The notes beneath the pieces are model-generated. The model did no database searches and was not told where the DNA came from. It saw nothing but the letters and a program-made list of their open reading frames with translations. Source: Argentina anserina (taxonomy: Eukaryota; Streptophyta; Magnoliopsida; Rosales; Rosaceae). Taken from it: a stretch of DNA of 64,000 nucleotides. Shown here piece after piece: positions 34,511 to 47,254 of the stretch. The stretch is from the NCBI RefSeq assembly GCF_933775445.1, contig NC_065872.1, forward strand, positions 6,572,001 through 6,636,000. The letters run 5' to 3'. Each line of letters opens with the position of its first letter. Within the stretch, counting starts at the first letter, position 1. The position numbers were made by a program, and so were the translations under genes.

Positions 34511-34838
34511 GAACAAAATACTAGTCACTTCTTCAATTTTTAGTAACTCAACAGTTTAGTTATTCATATTTCAATTTCAATTAATCTCTTTATACTTTCA
34601 AATTTTAAACAATTTAGTCATTCCGTTAAGTCTCCGTCAAATTTCACCGTTAAGTTGTTGACTTGGCAAACATCACATAAGAGAAAAAAACATTTAACGG
34701 TGTAATTAGACGGAGACTTAACGGAATGACCAAATTGTTTAAAATTTGAAAATATAAGAAGTGATCAGTTGAAATTGAAACATGAAGAACTAAACTGTCG
34801 AGTTACTAAAAATTGGAGAAGTGACCAATATTTTGTCC
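34511..34838. mobile_element. Mutator-type MITE with 9 bp target duplication
   Basis: 328 bp flanked by the exact 9 bp duplication ATTAAAATA (34502-34510 and 34839-34847). The inverted termini start GAACAAAATACTAGTCACTT on the left, and GGACAAAATATTGGTCACTT when the right end is inverted. The similarity runs for well over 100 bases, with CCGTTAAGTCTCCGTC near the middle of each arm. Nine-base duplications and long inverted repeats are characteristic of Mutator-like elements. It carries no transposase. Confidence 0.85.
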
Positions 34839-34847
34839 ATTAAAATA

Positions 34848-35112
34848 TGTAACACAATTTCTCAATAAATTTTAGGTTATGCATAAAACACATTGAAGCC
34901 ACACATACAACCAGAAACCAAATCAGGCGGGCACACCACAATGAAACTGAAGGAACAACATTTGATTAGTAGAACTAGAGCTCGAGTTCTCTTACATACC
35001 CCATACATGACACTATAGTAGAATAGTTCTTTAATTCTTTAAAATCATGACTGCCACAAACAGAAGATAGAATTGTAGTGGCCCAAAATCCACATTATCA
35101 TCATCTCCATCT
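34848..35112. other. Short intergenic gap
   Basis: AT-rich DNA between the MITE and the plastid protein pseudogene. Nothing recognised. Confidence 0.4.
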
Positions 35113-35578
35113 TCATCCAAAGCACTGGTCAGTTGGAAGAGGTCCTGGAAGGGAGCCCTGCTGAACAAACTGAATACCAAACACAACCAAAATGGCAAGC
35201 AAAGACAAGTAAGACAGACCCTCAACGGCACCCAACAATCCAAATGGTCCATTGGGAAGACCAACCAACTATTCCCAACACAGCTAGGTAGCTCACACCT
35301 TCAAGTGCACCAATGGAGCCACCGGTCCGGGAGGCAGGGCCGCACCCGGTGGTCTTGAGGGCGTAGAGTGATCAACCAATGACCGGATTCGAGACCAATC
35401 CGCCAGCTATGGCTATTTTCTCTGTGGTGGTGCTGCCGGTTTCTTCACTGGTTTGCTTGACCATGGAGAAGACCTTGAGTTGGGTGTGAAGTCTGGTTGT
35501 GTTTGTTTTGTATGTGACATTGTGACCATTTGCTGGGTGTGACAATAGTGAAGTGGATGCTGGTGTAAGAAGCAACAT
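35113..35578 (-). pseudogene. Pseudogene of a small plastid membrane protein
   Basis: On the minus strand from the ATG at 35578 (MLLLTPASTSLLS) it reads IAIAGGLVSNPVIG, then a TGA where Trp is expected, then SLYALKTTG and, in shifted frames, GGSIGALEGVSYLAVLGIVG, NGPFGLLGAVEGLSYLSLLA and GSLPGPLPTDQCFG. This resembles, from memory, a conserved plant plastid (thylakoid-type) hydrophobic protein with a repeated LEGVSYL/VEGLSYL unit. I cannot name the locus. About 30 bases between the two units appear missing (GGTTGGTC joins directly to TTCCCAATGG). No intron interrupts the recognisable part, which suggests a processed copy. Confidence 0.6.
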
Positions 35579-36714
35579 TCTGAGGTTAAGAGAAATATGC
35601 AAGAGGGAGCTGCTGGTTTGCTTAGTTTGCTGAACTCACTATGCTCTTTAATACCTTATCCGATCGAGCCACGGTCATGTAATTGGTCCGATATTATATA
35701 TCATCTCAACCCACAATTCGCAAAGTAACGTTTATATTTGGGTTATAAAGAAATTATTTCTTCTTGTGTTATCTTTGGCTAAGAAAAATATGGTACCAAG
35801 TGTTTGACAATGGTAATAGCACATTAGCACCATAGCGGAAAGCTGCTTTTCTTTAAAGCATTTTTGAGGCAAAACTAGCCGACGATTTCAGCTGGAGATG
35901 GCTTCTATTGCCTACACCACACCCTATAACCATTTCCTGATGGAACCAATAGAATCCAACCACCTCAGCTTCTGAGTAACACTGAGGTATACAACCTAAC
36001 ACAATAAGAATCAAGAGCATCAATGCATCAGGCGACTGTGTTATCTTTCCTTTGGCTTTGGGATTAAAGATCATTAGGTCCCATGTCACATGTCATTACC
36101 TCTCGCAATCATTTGCCACCAGGTAAAATAAACACAATTTACACGTCACCACCTGCCCAATTTTTGTTTTTTTAAGTAGAAAATCACATAAAGAAAGACC
36201 CAGAAGCCAACTTGATTAAGTCGCATCATTCATTCATGAAAACTATCTACAAGGCATTTTACAGAATTCCCTTTTTCCTCCAACCAAAAAAAAAAAACCC
36301 TAGCTTGGACAAACATAACTCAAAACAACAAGAATTTGAGTCCTCAATTTTCCCTCCATATACTTCCCTCTCTATTGAACCTGACTCCTGATGAACCAGA
36401 ACCGCCAATAACTGCCATTTGAATCACCACACAGTAACGGCTACAAGTAAGGAGGGATCAAAACACCAACGACTTTTTGAAAATTCAAAAGTTCCATTGC
36501 ATCCGAGGACGCAACGACCCTTTCCTTGACAGACCACCATAATATCATAATATTATGTTTGTCCAAGAAGATCCATGAAAATAACTAACTGGTCTCTCAT
36601 CTCTCTAACCTACCAACCAATCTAAATCTAAATCTGAGTTTCTTCTGTCTCCAAGCTAAGGAAAAAAGGCATCAACAAGAACACATAAGCATTTGGCAGG
36701 GGATCCACTGAGCG
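35579..36714. other. Gene-free stretch and 3' flank of the ANP32 gene
   Basis: Non-repetitive, mostly AT-rich DNA. The segment from about 36350 to 36714 is probably the 3' untranslated region of the minus-strand ANP32-related gene. Small open frames here are unconvincing. Confidence 0.45.
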
Positions 36715-39222
36715 TCAACGGTGCTTCTTCGAAGACTTGCTGTACTCAACCACATCATCGTCTTCCTCATCGTCCTCACCATTGTCGTCTGAATCTGAAG
36801 CTTCATCTCTTTTTCTCTTGTGCTGTGATGAAGAGGAGGGAGGCAGAACCTGGACTTCATCATCATCATCCTCTTCGACTTCCACCTCATCCTCTTCACC
36901 ATCACCTTCTTCATTCTCTGCGTCCATGTCACTGCCGCCAGCATCTTCTTCCTCAGCCTGGGCCACAGGTTGCATTACGTAACCTCCGCCAAAGTCATCC
37001 TCCTGCAATGCCCATCATATTTCTGTGAGCTCACAAATTCCAAAGTTTATAATAGTGGCGATAATGAGAAAAACATAAGGTGGACAATTTAATATCGACT
37101 CGAATCAGTACACACGCACATACGCACATACAGAAAAATAGGATCTAAAGTTATCTAACAACGAAATCATCAAATTAATACCAAGTGGCCTATCCAGCAC
37201 AAAAACCCTAATGGAACTAACTAGCACAGTCCTACTTTACAAACAGGTTTTACTGAGCAAAACTTCCTCAAATTCAGGAACTGGCATAGCAGCAATCAGA
37301 ACAGTAACAATAATTATTACTAGTTTTCTGTTTAACTCCTCAACAAGACATATAACAGTGTAACAAACAAATCATATCCCAAAACAAAAGAAACCAGAAA
37401 AAATCATAAGAAATAAAAAGGGGACTTTGGATTAATCCCTGTCTACAAAGTAAAATTTTAAACTGTATATAACACATATATGCTCCAAAGATTGAGAAAA
37501 GCATGAAACGACATCAGAAGTCATATTCAGTACAGTAGTATACTTACATTACACGAATTCAGATGGAGCTTAAAAAAAATTCTACCAAGCAAAAAACAAA
37601 AGAAAAGTGACAATAATACAACACCAATGAGGGGTTTAACAGAAACATGTTTCTCCCATTTTTAAAAATGAGGATTTTGATGAAAATATGTTTGCCCCAT
37701 ATTTAAATATGAGTTGAACCAATTAACCATAAAAGATATTTAATTTTTGAATCCCCAAGTGATGCAGACTTGCAAAAACAAAAATTTCAGATCCAAAAAG
37801 ACAATTAAGAAGAAGCTAAACCAAAACCACCAAATATTAAGAAGAGCAGCCTATGAGTTGGAATTGGGGCAGAAAATCTAAAGAGAAACCAGTCAACATA
37901 ATTTGACCCAACGTGAAGCAGATATTGCCTGACATAGTAACCATTTTAACCATTTTATGATTATATCAGGAGCTGCAGGGAACTCAAGAAAAGTTAGTTT
38001 GCAACAATTAGTCAACTAATTGGCAGCAAAACGTATGCAGAAGTAAAAATAAAGCAAGCCGTAAATATAAATCAGGCCAAATGATACAACAATAAGGAGC
38101 TCTCACCTCTTCCTCACCATCTTCATCTTCATCTTCAACCTCAACCGGTCCCTCATCCTCAACACCCAGCTCCTCCTCCCCAGTCTCTCCATCATCATCT
38201 TCATCCCCGTCATCCTCTCCCTGCTCATGGCCATCAATCTCTCCTTCTGCGCTTGCTAATCTCCCTGTACTCTCAGGCGCCGCCAAACCCCCCTCATCAT
38301 TATCCACTTCCTCCTCCTCCTCCTCCTCATCTTCATCCTCCTCATCATACTCCACCCCATCCTCATCATCATCATCACTACTCTCAATCTCATGCACCTC
38401 CACCACTTCATCATCCTCGCTGTCCTCCTCATCAATCTCCTCGCCCGAGTAGTTCTCATCGTCGTCCTCATCATCCTCTTCCCCATTCTCCCCGGCCACA
38501 GGAGCGACCCGGAACCCATTCTCCACCGCAAGATGACTCTGTCCATTCACCCTAGTGGCAGTCAAAGTCTCCTCCTCATCGGCATCACTCTCCTCATCCT
38601 CATCAACATCCACCACCCCTTCCGCCGCCGCACTGTGGCCATTACTCATCCTCAACGGCCGATCCTCCCCATCAATCTCTCCGCTCCCGGGGTCATCCTC
38701 GTCTTCCTCATCCTCCTCCTCCTCATCCTCACTCTCCGGCGGCTCGTTCTCCTCCGCATCCATCTTATCCAAATACTTCAACGATTTAATCAACCCGAAA
38801 ACCCTAGATCGGTAATCCTTGACCCTCGTCACCGGACACTCGTACAGATCAAGCGACGTCAGCTTCAGCTGCGCCAGCGGCGCTAGATCTTCGATAAACT
38901 GAATCCGATTGTTGGACAAATCCAAATCCCTCAGCGAGTCCAGCCCGGCCTCCACGAGAAACTCCAGCCCTGCGGCGATTCGATTGTCGGAGAGTATGAG
39001 CGAGTGGAGGTTGCGCAGCCTAGGGAACTGCTCCAGGGACGAAACGCTGACGTTTGCAATCGAGAGATGCTGAAGGTTCTGGAACTTCTCTAGAACGCCC
39101 GGAGGAGGTAGCCGGCCCTGGACGCACTTGACCGCACCATCAAGAGTCAGCACTCGAGCCGCAGCGTGGTCCGTCTCGCCGTCTAGCGCTGTCTCAATGG
39201 CTCGCTCCCAGATCTCGTCCAT
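36715..39222 (-). CDS. Acidic leucine-rich nuclear phosphoprotein 32-related protein (ANP32)
   Basis: Nuclear acidic LRR protein of the ANP32 family. Animal members act in chromatin, histone chaperoning and phosphatase inhibition; the plant role is poorly known. Two exons, 38107-39222 and 36715-37002, GT-AG, phase 0, giving 467 residues. It starts MDEIWERAIETALDG. Leucine-rich repeats run through about residues 45-145 (LQHLSIANVSVSSLEQFPRL, LDLSNNRIQFIEDLAPL) with an LRR cap motif CPVTRVKDYRSRVFGLI. The remainder is a very long Asp/Glu tract interrupted by short Ser/Gly patches, ending in a basic segment (QHKRKRDEASDSDD, then SSKKHR) that could be a nuclear localisation signal. The intron lies inside the acidic tract. 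No lesion was seen. Confidence 0.9.
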
Positions 39223-40207
39223 CAATTTAATCCAACCGCTCTCTTTTTATCTCATACAAATCAAACTCACAAAACTCACCCTCTAAATTTCTCCAAACAA
39301 ACCCAAACCGATGAAACAGACTCTCTAACCCTACTTTCAGCCTCAATTCCCAATCCAAATTATCAAAACGACGCCGAATTGAAACCCCAATTCCCCCTCT
39401 CTTGTTTAAACCCTAATTTTATTGAGATGTACGGACTCCTCTCTGTTCTGCAAAGCTGGGGATGCCTCAGGAGCAATAAGCAAATAGCAAAGGAGGCCTG
39501 TTTGTTTTTTTTGCTCCCCAATTTGTTTTCTTTTTTCTCTTTCGCTCTCTCTCTCCTCTTCGTATTGGGCGGGTGGGTGGAGTCGGGGATAAACCTCTAA
39601 AAAGAGAGAAGAGGGGCTCGTTTGTCTTTCGCCGTGGCTAGGGTTCGGAGGGGAGCTGCACCTACCAGACTATTAGCATTATTGCGCAATCATTAGCCGT
39701 CGGATTGGGATTGCGAGGATTGGTGACGTGGACTAGCGGACGGTGTGGATTGTGGGAAGGTGTGTTTGTTTGTAGAGATCGGATGAGGCTAGGAGAGAAG
39801 ATTTCGGATGCGCATGCAAGACACGTCACTGTGGTACAAATATCGGGCCGAATTTATACATACGCCCATCAGATTTGATATAATTACGAGGTTTTGCCAC
39901 AATGCTTACCTGAGGCATGACGACTATTCATGAGTACGACAAAAAATTGGGTGTTGACATCTTCCATACGACACGTCGTTTGCAACCCCTCAGGCTCATC
40001 TGATCAAACACAAAGACGAGGAGTCAGTCAGTCGTAGTAACATTGCCCGAGCACAGTAATTAAGGTGGGACTGAAGGATGAAATTACCAAGTAGTGCTTG
40101 CATTCGGGGTACCGAAATATTGGAAAATTTAATCGACCATGAAGCTAATAATGTGTCACGTCTTAAGGTCTTAGGCTTACATACAACAAAAGAATCACTT
40201 GTACCAC
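39223..40207. other. ANP32 upstream region and 3' flank of pBRP
   Basis: Contains the presumed 5' leader and promoter of the ANP32 gene, with CT-rich runs at about 39530-39560. At its right end is the 3' untranslated region of pBRP. No other gene was seen. Confidence 0.45.
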
Positions 40208-42843
40208 TCAGGCATCCCCACTCTGCTTAGAATTTTCACTTCCACTCTGACCCCTGCTGCCTCTAAGCTCAGTATAGCCTGGTCCAAGCTTTGGGGGAAG
40301 CAGATACTGAACATTTGGAGACGAACCTGGTGAGGGTGGGTATCGAAACTGCCTGGTCAGAGAACTCGCGCCAGAAGCTGAATTTCGACTACTACTAGAA
40401 CCTTTTGTGTCCTTGTCCAACTTCTGCTCGAGGTTTTGGATTCTCTGTGGCACGTCATTGTCCATTCCTGCGGCAATATTCTGTGACTTTAGTACTGCTG
40501 CAGTTCCGGTATTGACGAATGGAACCTGGGTTTGCCACAGAAGTGCTGAAAGGTTCATCACCTGGGGCTGTGCAGCTTGTGTATTGCCTCTACTGTCATA
40601 ATCGTCTTCTTCGGTGGGCTCGAGGTTCATATCTAATCCCTCATTTGGTTTGTCAGGTCTTATCTCTGGCTGCTTCTCTCTGTCCAAATAAATTGGTAGT
40701 TCTGGTAAATCAACTTTTGGTGCGGAAGATCGTCCGGAAGCAATTACAGTAGTAGGAAATGCTCTTTCTGGAGGAACAGCTGGTGTATAATTAGATGGGA
40801 GTAAGTCATCCCAATTCTCCAAGAGTTCCTTGTAGACTTTCCGGAGAGTAACTTCAGTAAGACCAGTCACCTTACAAATCTCTGCCTGAGTTTTTCGCTT
40901 GTCTTCAAGCTGGCAAGCTAAATATATAGCAGCTGCAGAGATGCTAATGGGATTTCTGCGAGTGCAAAAGCATTTGTTGATAACAACCTCTCCAATATGA
41001 GTTGCCAGTTTCTACAAAAAGAATGTGAAGGTCAGACTTGATCACGAACAACATTTCAGTTGGTATAATTTTTAAGTTGAAGTTCAGTGTTATTAACATA
41101 CATCACAGCAAAAACACCAAGACAAACGTGTTCCTGCAGGAACACAGATCTATAACCCTCATACCATATTGAATATGAGGATATTGCAAGATGCCAGTCA
41201 AGCAAATAGTACTGAAACAAATTTTAAAGGTGATCAAGAAACTAGCATGTCATACGTCTAGGGTTTACCAAACTCAACAACTATATGTTTAGTGTTTTCA
41301 TTTGGCTTTCACTAAAATAGAAGCTAAAAGATCATACTACAAATAAGGAAATACTGCTGCATCAAATGTTACATAATCATGGTCAGAGTTGATCAAGAGA
41401 ATAGTTCAGTTAACAGAAAGTTATGTTAAAGTACAGACTTCAGTCACCAAGTGAAACCATACAATATGTGGGAACTAAAACCTCATCCAATACACTGAAA
41501 GATGACATATGTCAGTCAAGCCAATAAGAGACTCATCAAACACATCCTCAAGGTGGTTTATAAATTACTATGTGAATTGTTTTTATAAAGATTGTGCTTT
41601 CTTTCTTATCAAGAGATATTGCAGTTAAATTTTGGTTTCAAAAATATGAAACTAACAGATCATGATTAGAATCTAGCAAACAATGTGCCTGAGCAATCGT
41701 AATAATAGTTTTACTTCACGAAAAAGTTCCCAAACTACTAGTTCAAGTCTGGAACATAAATAAGAAAGTGTAATCAATGTGATATCTCTTTCCATCAACA
41801 ATCATCTAAACAAATAAACCTCAAGGCTCAGTGCAGCAGAAAATTCAAATTATGTAAAGTATAATCAGCCAACAGTTGGAGTACCAAATTCAGGACCGGA
41901 ACAACAGTACCTGAGCAGACGTATTGAGCTGGAGGAGAGTGCAAAACCTCGGCATATGAACCGATATGGAGTTGCTGTTGATAGGCTGACTTAGCTGCAG
42001 GGCTTCCCCAAGTATCTTGATGTACTTACCAATCTCCTTCTGCGCTACATTAGCCGCAATTGAAATCTCCTGCATTACAGAATCAAACAGTCAAATCATC
42101 ACTAACCAGCAACCACAAATCGCAATTCATCCATAACAACTCAATCAGTAACAAAAACAGTAATACATTGAACCTCAACTACTATTACAGACCTAATTAC
42201 CACTTCAATTATTACAATTACCAAAATACAAAGCAGAGAATTGAAGTACCTGAAGGGTTCTGGGCTCTTGGGCCTCCCTTATGGCCTGGACCAAAGCAGC
42301 AGTAGCTAGGGCTTCAACGCTGCGATTCCTCAAGCAAGTGGTTGAGCAACAATCCCTAAACAACTGAAACGCGTGGTCCGAAATATCACAATCCAATCCC
42401 AGAATCGAGGCCACGTCGATGATCTGCATATACGCCCTGAGACTATCAACCACGACGGTCGACGAGGTCGAGGAGGCGGAGGAGAGCTCGAGCACGCGCT
42501 CGAGCTCGGCGAGGTGGCCGGAAAAGGAGAGGGAGGAGCGGAGGTAGAGTGGGTTGGGCTCGAGGGACCAGGTCGAGAAGGCGGTGATAAACCCCGTGGG
42601 CTCGAACGGGTCTTCTTCTTGTTCGCCGTCGTCTAAAACGTCGTCGTTTTGGGGTGGAGGGGTAGGGAGGTCGGAGGTGACGAGGCAGAGAGGGGTGTCT
42701 TGGGCGCGTAGGTGGAAGAGGTGGTGGAATTGGGATTGGCGCTCTTCCACCACGCGCCCGCAGGAGGTGCACTCCGTGATTGAACGACGGGAGGTTGTTG
42801 TCGCACAGCGGCCTTGTCCGGCCGAGCAGTACGGACACTTCAT
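40208..42843 (-). CDS. PBRP: Plant-specific TFIIB-related protein pBRP
   Basis: TFIIB-family factor unique to plants. The Arabidopsis protein is mostly held at the plastid outer envelope and can move to the nucleus. Three exons: 42250-42843, 41911-42069 and 40208-41011, GT-AG, all phase 0, 518 residues (family about 500). The N-terminal zinc ribbon MKCPYCSAGQ with C3, C6, C25 and C28 is complete. It is followed by the hallmark HLFHLRAQDTPLCLVTSDLP and DPFEPTGFITAFSTWSLEP. The first cyclin-like repeat spans about 130-260 (DCDISDHAFQLFRDCC, RNRSVEALATAALVQAIREA); the second starts in exon 3 (HIGEVVINKCFCTRRNPISI, LEDKRKTQAEICKVTGLTEV). The Ser/Pro-rich C-terminus is divergent. The frame is intact, and the start fits because MKCPYC is the conserved N-terminus. 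Confidence 0.93.
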
Positions 42844-43531
42844 TTTCCTACTTGCTGGGTTTCTTTCTTTCACAAATCACAATGGTCCCTTATTTAGGGG
42901 TCAACTTACATATATGTGCCTAACCTAATTTTGACACCATGGTTCTATAGTAACCACGCGACGGTGTTTAGTTTCAAGATAATTTCCATACTCCGGAGCA
43001 TTATAAAAAATAAAAACCAACTCGACCTGTTCTTGTGTTGGTTTCTGTACAAAACATAATGTAGCATTCAGAGATCTGTTTCTCGCATTCTTTAGGTTTG
43101 CCAAATGAGGAATTCACAGTAAACGTTGAAGGATTACACAAACCTGTGAGGTTCTATTGGACAAAATCAACATGCAGATGCTCCACGAGGCAAACTAGGT
43201 GAGGGAAGAAGCTTTAGAATTTCCTTCACTCAATTTTTATAAGAATAAATATCAACATCAAAATTCCTGCACCACTCACCTACTTGACAGGTTGTTTCAG
43301 TTTTTTTGCTACCAACATGGCAAGATTGTGATATCCAAAACTGGAACAATCATGAGAACCTAAGTCAATACATTGTTTAGTTTTTTTTCCCCTACGGAAA
43401 CATGAATCAGAGTGTGACTACACATAACTACCACTCGCGAACTCTGGGCAGCACATGAGCAGTTGTAATTTCAGCAAGGAGGAGACAGACTTGAACCGGG
43501 GGTCTTAATAGTCTTTGTATCATCGAGCACC
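42844..43531. other. pBRP upstream region and 3' flank of the DUF1195 gene
   Basis: Intergenic DNA holding the promoter of pBRP and the probable 3' untranslated region of the next minus-strand gene. No other coding signal. Confidence 0.45.
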
Positions 43532-45858
43532 TTACGTTGATGTCAAGAGTTCCCTAGCTTTATCCGGATGCTTCAGTGCTTTTGTGAATTCTCGTGCGCT
43601 CTGATATGAAAAGAAAAACTTGTTAAGTTTTACAGGATATGAAAATATGCTTCTAGCAAGATTCAGGCATTCATAAAATGTGAGATACTCGAAAACCTAA
43701 CAGTAAGGCTATGATTAAATTGTTACGAGTGCACAAAGTAATGGTATATATAATCATAAGGTCACAATGAAGATGTACATCCAAATAGACTAAATGTGTA
43801 GGTTTCATAAACAGACTGCCTTCAAATACATCACCAACCACATAACTCTATTTGTTTTGCGTTATTTTCAAAATAGCTACTTAAAACTATACACTTAGCT
43901 AAAGAGACATCTTGCAGGCATACGAAGACCTTCCCAGAATAAATTTTTCAAAACATCGTTCATAAGAGATAATTACAACTGTCTTGTGCTAGGATAAATA
44001 ACATGTACAGATCACCCCATGGATATATGAAATATTATGTGATGCTAACTACTCTTAGATGATCAATCATTTGTAAAGTATGATGGCAAACTAGCATAAT
44101 GCATGCGATCTGGGAGGAGGCTAGATAGACCTATGTCTATTTAACACCAAAATGATCAAAGAAAGTCTAAACATCATCAATGTGTGCGGGTCTTTGGTAT
44201 AAAATCCTGGTTCCATGCAATTTAACTTCTTGGTTTTAGTTTGGTCTTGGTTTCAAAAACAGAACCAAGCAGAAAAGGAAAACCAAAAGAAACCCCGCCA
44301 GGGGGTAAAGCCTCTCTCAATCGTCCCTTCTGAATGAAGTAAATCACATGACATCTGCAAGAGTATCTCGCATGTCTCAACATGACATGTCCTGGAATTG
44401 GCTGAATCTAAAATTCACTTTCAATTACTAAGGAGAACTAATGCACAGATGCAGATCCTTAAAGTTAACCTGCACGTTTCTCATTCTGCCCTACTCTGAA
44501 TGATTCACTTTGCATCTGAGAGCTCTTGCAAAATGAATCAATGACCTCATATATAGGGTGAAGCACCATTCTCAGCAGACAGTGCGTTTGTGAGCCAGTG
44601 ATCCCGCAGGCAACCATGACTTGTTACTTGTAAAATGCTAAAAGCAAAGTGGTTATAGAAACACAACACGATGCTAACAAAATGTGAGTTGTTACTTGTC
44701 ATCACATGGCTAGCTGTCACTCTATGGATACCTATACAGTGAAAGATTTGTGGATCTTGATCAAACCAGGTGAGTGAGTTTCCGAGTAGCTGATAGGAAG
44801 CGATTGGAGCATAGGGAAACTCAGGAAAGGGATAACTAACTAGAGGGTACTCTATCTATACTTCCACTATTACAGTGGTCTTAAAACTTCCTATCTGCCA
44901 CTTAGATATCTAATGGCACTAGCAGAGAAATGATGGCAACTTAAATACAGTAGCAGGGTTCAAGGGTCGAAGTCCAAACAAATCCAACCAGAATGAAAAT
45001 AGTACAATAATAACAGTTGTAATATAGAACAAGCAATAGCCTAGTGGTATAAACAAGCAGAAACGTGATAATGCAGCAGATTTTAATCATCCTATACTCA
45101 TGGTTAATGTCAAGTAACAGTGTTCATATCACGACAAGCCAATTGCCAATTTTCTACTTCACCCCAAACTCCGGACTAAAAAAATACCTAAAAACAAAAA
45201 TCCAGCACAGTTATGCTACATTGCTTCACTGGTAATCAAAGAACAATTCGCCAACCCAAACCTTCAACAATGTAGTTTCGATAAAAGGGGAGGATACTCA
45301 CAGCAGACTGAACCGGAGGTGGATCGAGATCGACTGACCGCACCGACATCTTGGCGATCTCGGAAATGGCAGAGTCACGCACGCCAGGAACATCACTGGT
45401 CAAGTCCTCATAAGCAGCCTCAAACGCCTCTTGCCAGAATCTGGGTAATCTGATCCGACGGCTATTAGTGTACACATCCCACATGTGCTCCACCACCTTC
45501 TCCCTCTCCTCCATTTCCTGCAGCAACACCATCACACATTAGATCCAAACTCAAACTCAAACCCAACCAAATTACAAAAAATCCACAAAGCCTAAGACCT
45601 CAACAAACAAAGACAGAAACTCACGAGGACGTCGAGATCGTCGTGAATAGGGGAATCCATGTCGTCGGAGAAACGGTTAAGGTTGCCGGCGGACCACCGG
45701 AGCGTGACGGTGCCGGTGAACATAGACCAGAAAGCCAGCAGCAAAATCGCCGCCAATGCCCAGAACTTGTACCTGCCTTTCCCGAGTAGTAGGCTCGAAT
45801 CGGAGCTCTCCTTTTTTCCGGCCGCCGTCGTCGTCGGGAGGCCATCGTCATCCTTCAT
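43532..45858 (-). CDS. DUF1195-type single-pass membrane protein
   Basis: Conserved plant protein of unknown function. I recognise it from memory as the DUF1195 family, without database confirmation. Three exons: 45625-45858, 45302-45517 and 43532-43600, with GT-AG junctions in consistent phase, giving 172 residues. The N-terminus is MKDDDGLPTTTAAGKKESSD. A hydrophobic segment at about 32-52 (FWALAAILLLAFWSMFTGTV) should span a membrane, followed by TLRWSAGNL. The hydrophilic half, EMEEREKVVEHMWDVYTNSR to IRLPRFWQEAFEAAYEDLTS, is the well-conserved part. Intron 2 is large (1.7 kb). The last exon (SAREFTKALKHPDKARELLT) is the least certain piece. Confidence 0.75.
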
Positions 45859-47065
45859 CTCCGATCAAATCACAGAGACGAAAACCCCAATCTCTCAATT
45901 TTAGGGCACTAAAAAAACTAATGAGTTGGGTATCTCTATTTTTAGCTAGTGTGTAAAACCCAGGAGTGGATTTTTCACATTGTGATGTGGACTGTGAGAT
46001 TGGGAAAGGGCGTGGAGTGATGGAGAGCGATGTGGGGATCGTGGATTTTGCTGTTTCAGAGAAAGTGGTGGAGGTGTAGAGTATTTACTGTGAGGGCCAC
46101 TGCACGGGATTATGATTTTGATTGAGTTGACATTATTGGATTCTTAATTAAAATTAGATTAAGGCGGGGAGTTTCTGGCCGTTTGATAGGCCGTGATCTA
46201 GATTCTAAGACTTTGTCTTTGTTTTGTCGTATCAAATATCAAATGTAGAGATCCACCGACTTGGAGTTGGAGTGGGATCGTACCAAAAAATGAGACTTGG
46301 TATCGACTTGGATTTTGTCCCGACCATAAACTGCACCGACGAAGTTGGTTGTCCAAAATTTCCAAACCACATCGACCAGAGTAGGTTTTCAACTTTTCAA
46401 CTCCAAGGGAGACATTCCGATCAAAAGTTCAAAACCAAGTTTTATTGAAACTCTTTTCTGGGCGTTTTGTTGATCAATCTAGTGAAAATTGTCTATGAAA
46501 GTGAGAGAAGGATGCAAGTGCAACCGAGTTGTTTGAAAAGTTACGAGCAGCCTACCAAGTTAATAACTAGCGATTGTCGTTTTAAATAGTTCATGACACT
46601 TCCCTACATATATCTTGCGACACATTTAATGTGAATAATGTTCACTCTCGGCACTCTACGAGAATTTTTAGAAGAACCGACCGTCTTATAACAAAAAAAA
46701 TTAACTAATACTAAAAACGTCAAATTGACTCGCACCAATTTTCTCCCCAACAGTCACCCGTTTGTGATAATGATATCGAGAGTTCATAGATAATATTTAA
46801 TTCGTTATTACAAAGTAAAAAGATCATATCACACATTATCTTCTACATTTTAACCCGTCGTTTAACTTCTTTGAAATCAAATGTTAAACCCATACTTCTT
46901 AAATTGTATTCATAGTCTAATGTAACATATGTACGTATAAAGCACATGCTGGATTATGTTATAACATATCAATGTGTACAAAAAATACATTCTCAATCTG
47001 TGATTCGTGCATGTGAAACTGTCGCCAAGCACATGAAGCACTAGTGTTTCAATTAGCATATTGAC
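45859..47065. other. Gene-free stretch upstream of the DUF1195 gene
   Basis: Promoter of the DUF1195 gene followed by AT-rich DNA up to the target site of the next LTR element. No repeats or genes recognised. Confidence 0.45.
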
Positions 47066-47070
47066 ATATG

Positions 47071-47254
47071 TGTTTCAGGATGAAATAATTGTGTATTATT
47101 GAATGATATGGGGGCCTATATATAGGCATTACAAAACCACAATCCCGTAGGATTCGGAGTCCTAATCTATTACGGAGATGCTAATCTATCTCCTAACAGG
47201 AAACCTATTAGGCTAAGACACACATAAGGGTAGAATAGTAATTCTCCCGGAACA
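47071..47254 (-). repeat. 3' LTR of the decayed copia element
   Basis: 184 bp with TG...CA ends. It differs from its partner at two sites. Confidence 0.92.

Noticed and set aside
36672..37028. Met-rich minus-strand and Ser-rich plus-strand open frames
   Set aside because: These are other frames of the last ANP32 exon; composition explains them.
38253..38886. Several open frames on both strands, including His/Pro-rich and Ser-rich ones
   Set aside because: They are shadows of the Asp/Glu-rich tract of the ANP32-related gene.
42373..42928. Open frames on both strands over pBRP exon 1
   Set aside because: GC-rich codon bias of exon 1 keeps alternative frames open; only the frame starting MKCPYC shows family conservation.
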